From Clostridia bacterium (lineage in GTDB: Bacteria; Bacillota; Clostridia; UMGS1883): a DNA stretch of 7,716 nucleotides. The notes below the pieces were generated by a model. It was given only the letters and a program-made list of their open reading frames with translations, made no database searches and had not been told where the DNA came from. The first letter of the stretch is position 1, and each line of letters begins with the position of its first letter. This document shows, one piece after another, positions 5,486 through 7,716 of this stretch. The translations under genes were made by a program, and so were the position numbers. The DNA lies in the NCBI GenBank assembly GCA_017468215.1, contig JAFUJG010000115.1:1-7716 (forward strand). The letters run 5' to 3'.

Positions 5486-6024
5486 AATGCTTTTAAAGCC
5501 TTTTTATATGTATCGGGCATAATGCAGTATTCGGGATTTTTGTTCTCAAGCTCATTGAGCAGAAGTTCTGCATCTATCCATTTTAATGCCGAAATTTCCT
5601 CTTTCTGAAAGGTGAAAGCCTCTGTAGGCTTGTCGCAGTAGAGGAGATAAACCTTGTTATACTCACAATCTTTAAAGGTTTTTGAATAAAATACATTAAT
5701 TTTTTCTACCCGCTGGTCGAAAGCATGAACAAGGCTGTTAAAGCTTACTTCAATGCCCAGTTCTTCACTGAGCTCCTTTAATGCGGTGGTTTCAAAATTA
5801 TCTCCGGAAGAAACATGCCCTGCACAGGAGGTATCCCAGCAGGAGGGGAAGCTGTCCTTATCATCAGCTCTTTTTTGCAAAAGAATTTCGCACCGTCCGT
5901 CTTTTATGCGGTATACATAAATATGCACAGCTGCATGCAGTATACCCTTTTCGTGAGCAACGCTGCGTTCAATTTTCTCCCCTGTGGGAATGCCGTTTTC
6001 GTTATATATGTCAAAGTATTCCAT
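5473..6024 (-). CDS. NUDIX hydrolase, YfcD/isopentenyl-diphosphate-isomerase-like subgroup
   Basis: This 183-aa cytoplasmic protein belongs to the superfamily that cleaves nucleoside diphosphate-X compounds or, in the IDI branch, isomerises isopentenyl diphosphate. The N-terminus MEYFDIYNENGIPTGE and the phrases LLQKRADDKDSFP (48-60) and WDTSCAGHV (63-71) are typical of the YfcD/IDI-like group. The Nudix box covers 69-91: GHVSSGD then KELSEELGI. The catalytic glutamates 84, 87 and 88 are kept, but the consensus Glu at position 75 is Asp and the consensus Arg at 83 is Lys. The substrate cannot be told from sequence. A GGAGG (complement of 6029-6033) lies only 4 nt before the ATG, and no alternative Met is near. 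It is downstream of the lectin gene on the same strand, with a terminator between. It converges on the rubredoxin gene, ending 6 nt from its stop. Confidence 0.85.
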   Translation of the reverse strand: MEYFDIYNENGIPTGEKIERSVAHEKGILHAAVHIYVYRIKDGRCEILLQKRADDKDSFPSCWDTSCAGHVSSGDNFETTALKELSEELGIEVSFNSLVHAFDQRVEKINVFYSKTFKDCEYNKVYLLYCDKPTEAFTFQKEEISALKWIDAELLLNELENKNPEYCIMPDTYKKALKALKTE

Positions 6025-6033
6025 AAATCCTCC

Positions 6034-6064
6034 AAAAACAAAGAGGGCATTTGCCCTCTTTGTT
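6034..6064 (-). terminator. Terminator of the lectin gene, abutting the NUDIX ribosome site
   Basis: A perfect 12-bp stem (AACAAAGAGGGC 6037-6048 with GCCCTCTTTGTT 6053-6064, loop ATTT) is followed on the minus strand by T's from 6038 to 6034. It begins 6 nt after the lectin stop codon, and its T-run directly touches the GGAGG of the NUDIX gene. There is no T-run on the plus side, so it works for the minus strand. Confidence 0.88.
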
Positions 6065-6070
6065 AATTGA

Positions 6071-7363
6071 TTAGTTTGTGGGTGTTATTGTCCAGTTCTG
6101 ATTATAAGAAGAATTCTGATAGTCCTGAACAAGCATGTTGTTGCTGTTGATAGTAAGGTAAAGACCTGAATGAACACTCTTTATGAGATATGTGCCATTG
6201 CTCTGCTTTTCGAGAATCCATCTCTGGTTGGGGTCTGTACCTGCATACCATGTGATGATGGGGTCTCCGGGTGTAAGGGACTGGCCGCTAACATCAAGAT
6301 TCATGCCTGTTGCAAGGTTTGTGATGAAATATTCACCGTTACCTGCATCTGTAAGTGTCCATTTCTGGTTGTTGGGAATGTCACCTGTTGTAACGATTAA
6401 GCCGTTGTTGTCTGTAAGCTTAAGGTCGCCGATTGAAATCATACGGTAAGCGCCGCTCTGAGGAAGGTCAACATTTGCAGGAGCAGCTGTTTCCTTGATT
6501 TCCCAAAGCTGGATAGGCTGTCTTGTAAGAGTAGACTGAATTGTGTTAGTGGCAGTTGCCTGAACAGGAAGCCCGGAAGATGCAGAGAAGATAAGAGTAC
6601 CGCCTTCAACATCCTTAATTGTAAACATCTGGTTTTCAGCACCGGTTGAATCCCATGTGATGATTTCGCCGCCGGCTTCTACACTGTGACCGGAAACGTC
6701 AAAGTTCTGTCCGTTAGAAATAGACTGAACAAAGAAGTAACCGTCTGTAGGTGCGGGTACAAAACGGAAAATCTGACTTACTTCGCCTTCCTTGTATGCT
6801 GTATGTTCAAGAGTATAGTGGTCTGTAGCGGTTAACGCTTTGCCGGTTTCCTTGTTGATAAATACATAATATTTGTCCTTGCTGATAACTGTTGCAACAA
6901 CTTCGGGTGCTTTCTTAGTTGTAAGAGTAACAGTTTTTGTTTCTCCGTCCCATGTTACCTCTTTGTCAAAAGCTTCGCCGATTGCACGAACGGGAAGGTA
7001 TGTTGTGCCGTCTTTTAAGATGGGGTTAACTACATTGCCGTTGGCATCCTTTGCAATAAATCTGCCGCCGCCGATGAAGATGTTAATAACATCTGTCTTC
7101 TTTGCAAGAACGCTTACACCGTTAATGAAAACGCTCTTTGTTTCGTCATCCCACTGAACGTCGAGGTTAAGTGCGTTTGCAATTGCACGAACAGGAAGAT
7201 ATGTTGTACCGTCGATTAAGAGCGGGGGTACTTCTTCGCCTGCTGCGTTTCTGCAGTCGATAACTTCGCCGTCGAGAATAACTGTTACGTTATCATCTGC
7301 CATAACAGGTGTAGCGGCAAGAGCCATAATAAGAACCAGTAAGAGTGCCAAAAGTTTTTTCAT
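6071..7363 (-). CDS. Secreted protein with two copper-amine-oxidase-N-like modules and two ricin-type lectin domains
   Basis: This is an exported 430-aa protein. Residues 1-22 form a signal peptide (MKKLLALLL core, likely cut after VMA). Two modules of the copper amine oxidase N-terminal type follow at about 25-81 and 92-148, each with GTTYLPVRAI (52-61 and 119-128) and a W-D-ETK-V strand; they are 67 residues apart. In Clostridia this module occurs in many surface proteins and does not imply amine oxidase activity. Two beta-trefoil ricin-type domains come next, about 163-292 and 300-428. The second has three intact QxW motifs (QKW 333, QRW 380, QNW 422); the first has QIF 197, QMF 245 and QLW 285. 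Both carry a DVSG motif (222, 357). The protein probably binds glycans outside the cell; the ligand is unknown. The start has AGGAGG 8 nt upstream. A related lectin gene ends 25 nt upstream on the same strand, so the two are probably an operon. Confidence 0.9.
   Translation of the reverse strand: MKKLLALLLVLIMALAATPVMADDNVTVILDGEVIDCRNAAGEEVPPLLIDGTTYLPVRAIANALNLDVQWDDETKSVFINGVSVLAKKTDVINIFIGGGRFIAKDANGNVVNPILKDGTTYLPVRAIGEAFDKEVTWDGETKTVTLTTKKAPEVVATVISKDKYYVFINKETGKALTATDHYTLEHTAYKEGEVSQIFRFVPAPTDGYFFVQSISNGQNFDVSGHSVEAGGEIITWDSTGAENQMFTIKDVEGGTLIFSASSGLPVQATATNTIQSTLTRQPIQLWEIKETAAPANVDLPQSGAYRMISIGDLKLTDNNGLIVTTGDIPNNQKWTLTDAGNGEYFITNLATGMNLDVSGQSLTPGDPIITWYAGTDPNQRWILEKQSNGTYLIKSVHSGLYLTINSNNMLVQDYQNSSYNQNWTITPTN
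6101..6106 (-). promoter_or_regulatory. Possible -10 box for the NUDIX gene inside the lectin 3' end
   Basis: The minus strand reads TATAAT here, within codons for Ser-Tyr-Asn near the lectin C-terminus. The best -35 at 17 bp (TTCAGG) is poor. It is listed because no promoter can fit between the terminator and the NUDIX start. A transcript from here would still pass through the terminator hairpin. Confidence 0.2.
6981..7213 (-). repeat. Direct repeat encoding the conserved GTTYLPVRAI segment
   Basis: 6981-7012 and 7182-7213 match at 29 of 32 bases, with three G/A differences, at a 201-bp (67-codon) offset. They encode the same peptide in the two copper-amine-oxidase-N-like modules. The near-identity, silent changes only, could reflect a fairly recent duplication, gene conversion or shared codon preference. 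Confidence 0.75.
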
Positions 7364-7371
7364 GATGATTT

Positions 7372-7377
7372 CCTCCT
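7372..7377 (-). promoter_or_regulatory. Ribosome binding site of the secreted lectin gene
   Basis: The minus strand reads TAGGAGG here, 8 nt before the ATG at 7363. The 25 bp between the two lectin genes hold this site and no promoter, supporting co-transcription with the upstream gene. Confidence 0.8.
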
Positions 7378-7388
7378 AAGATGTTTTT

Positions 7389-7716
7389 TTATATAACAGA
7401 AACTTTCCAGTTCTGTTTGTAGACTTGATTTAATTCGGCATGAACAATTTTGCCGTCCTCTGCTACGGAAAGATACAACCCCGAGTGAACACTTTTTATA
7501 AGGTAAGTTCCGTCATCAGTCCTTTCAAAAGTCCATCTCTGGTTAGCATCAGAGCTTGCTTTGTAGGTGATAATCGGGTCGCCTGAGGTTTTTGAATTAT
7601 TTGCAACGTCAAGGCTCTTTCCTGTAGATTTATTTGTTATAGTATATTCACCGTCTTCGTTGGGTGTAAGTGACCAGCACTCTGCGTCGAAAGCATCGTT
7701 AACGTAACCGTAAAAT
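7389..7716 (-). CDS. Ricin-type lectin domain protein, C-terminal part only (runs off the window)
   Basis: The last 108 residues are visible, ending in VSVI and a TAA at the complement of 7389-7391. No start codon of this gene is in the window. The visible part is the end of a beta-trefoil: ECW (12-14, in place of the usual QxW), SLDVANNS (34-41), GDPIIT (45-50), NQRW (58-61), YLIKSVHSGLYL (71-82) and QNW (101-103). It aligns without large gaps to residues about 331-427 of the downstream lectin protein; the 12-residue YLIKSVHSGLYL block is identical, but the codons differ at many silent sites, so the duplication is not recent. It probably encodes another secreted carbohydrate-binding protein in one operon with its neighbour. 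What lies N-terminal to the lectin domain cannot be seen. Confidence 0.85.
   Translation of the reverse strand, partial: FYGYVNDAFDAECWSLTPNEDGEYTITNKSTGKSLDVANNSKTSGDPIITYKASSDANQRWTFERTDDGTYLIKSVHSGLYLSVAEDGKIVHAELNQVYKQNWKVSVI

Noticed and set aside
5781..6066. Two plus-strand frames of about 80 codons opposite the NUDIX gene.
   Set aside because: They are shadows of the NUDIX coding strand and include the terminator hairpin; no recognisable protein.
6071..7363. Reading the secreted protein as a copper amine oxidase enzyme.
   Set aside because: Only the small N-terminal-type modules are present; there is no catalytic domain or topaquinone motif, and the rest is lectin-like.

Overview
The window looks like chromosomal DNA of a low-GC, Gram-positive Clostridia-type bacterium, probably a gut or anaerobic Oscillospiraceae-like lineage; that placement is an inference. 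The evidence is strong AGGAGG ribosome binding sites, an S-layer-homology (SLH) surface protein, secreted proteins built from copper-amine-oxidase N-terminal-like modules plus ricin-type lectin repeats, and a stand-alone rubredoxin. No tRNA, rRNA, CRISPR array, transposase or phage gene was seen.

Layout. Plus strand, left to right: the 3' part of lgt (lipoprotein diacylglyceryl transferase, 1-717); a strong promoter set inside inverted repeats (747-798); a 5'-UTR stem-loop; a 969-aa SLH-domain exported protein with codon use typical of very high expression (857-3766); a 278-bp non-coding element with 27-bp near-perfect terminal inverted repeats and three internal stem-loops (3791-4068); a promoter; a DUF815-type AAA+ ATPase (4136-5281); and a very short rubredoxin (5332-5466). 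Minus strand, right to left: the 3' end of a ricin-lectin gene that runs off the window (7389-7716); a second secreted protein with two copper-amine-oxidase-N modules and two ricin-type trefoils (6071-7363); and a NUDIX hydrolase (5473-6024). The two gene sets converge on one shared bidirectional terminator at 5453-5485.

How the parts relate. Three genes concern the cell envelope: Lgt lipidates lipoproteins, the SLH protein probably coats the cell wall, and the lectin-like proteins probably bind glycans outside the cell. The ATPase, rubredoxin and NUDIX enzyme are cytoplasmic housekeeping-type proteins with no obvious joint pathway. The least explained part is the 3791-4068 element. Its outer arms pair over 27 positions (26 Watson-Crick plus one G-U in the plus-strand RNA), an imperfect extension lengthens them to about 55 nt, and the interior holds three more stems. 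It could be a MITE-like non-autonomous mobile element, a structured RNA, or both. It also seems to carry the only recognisable terminator for the S-layer-like gene.
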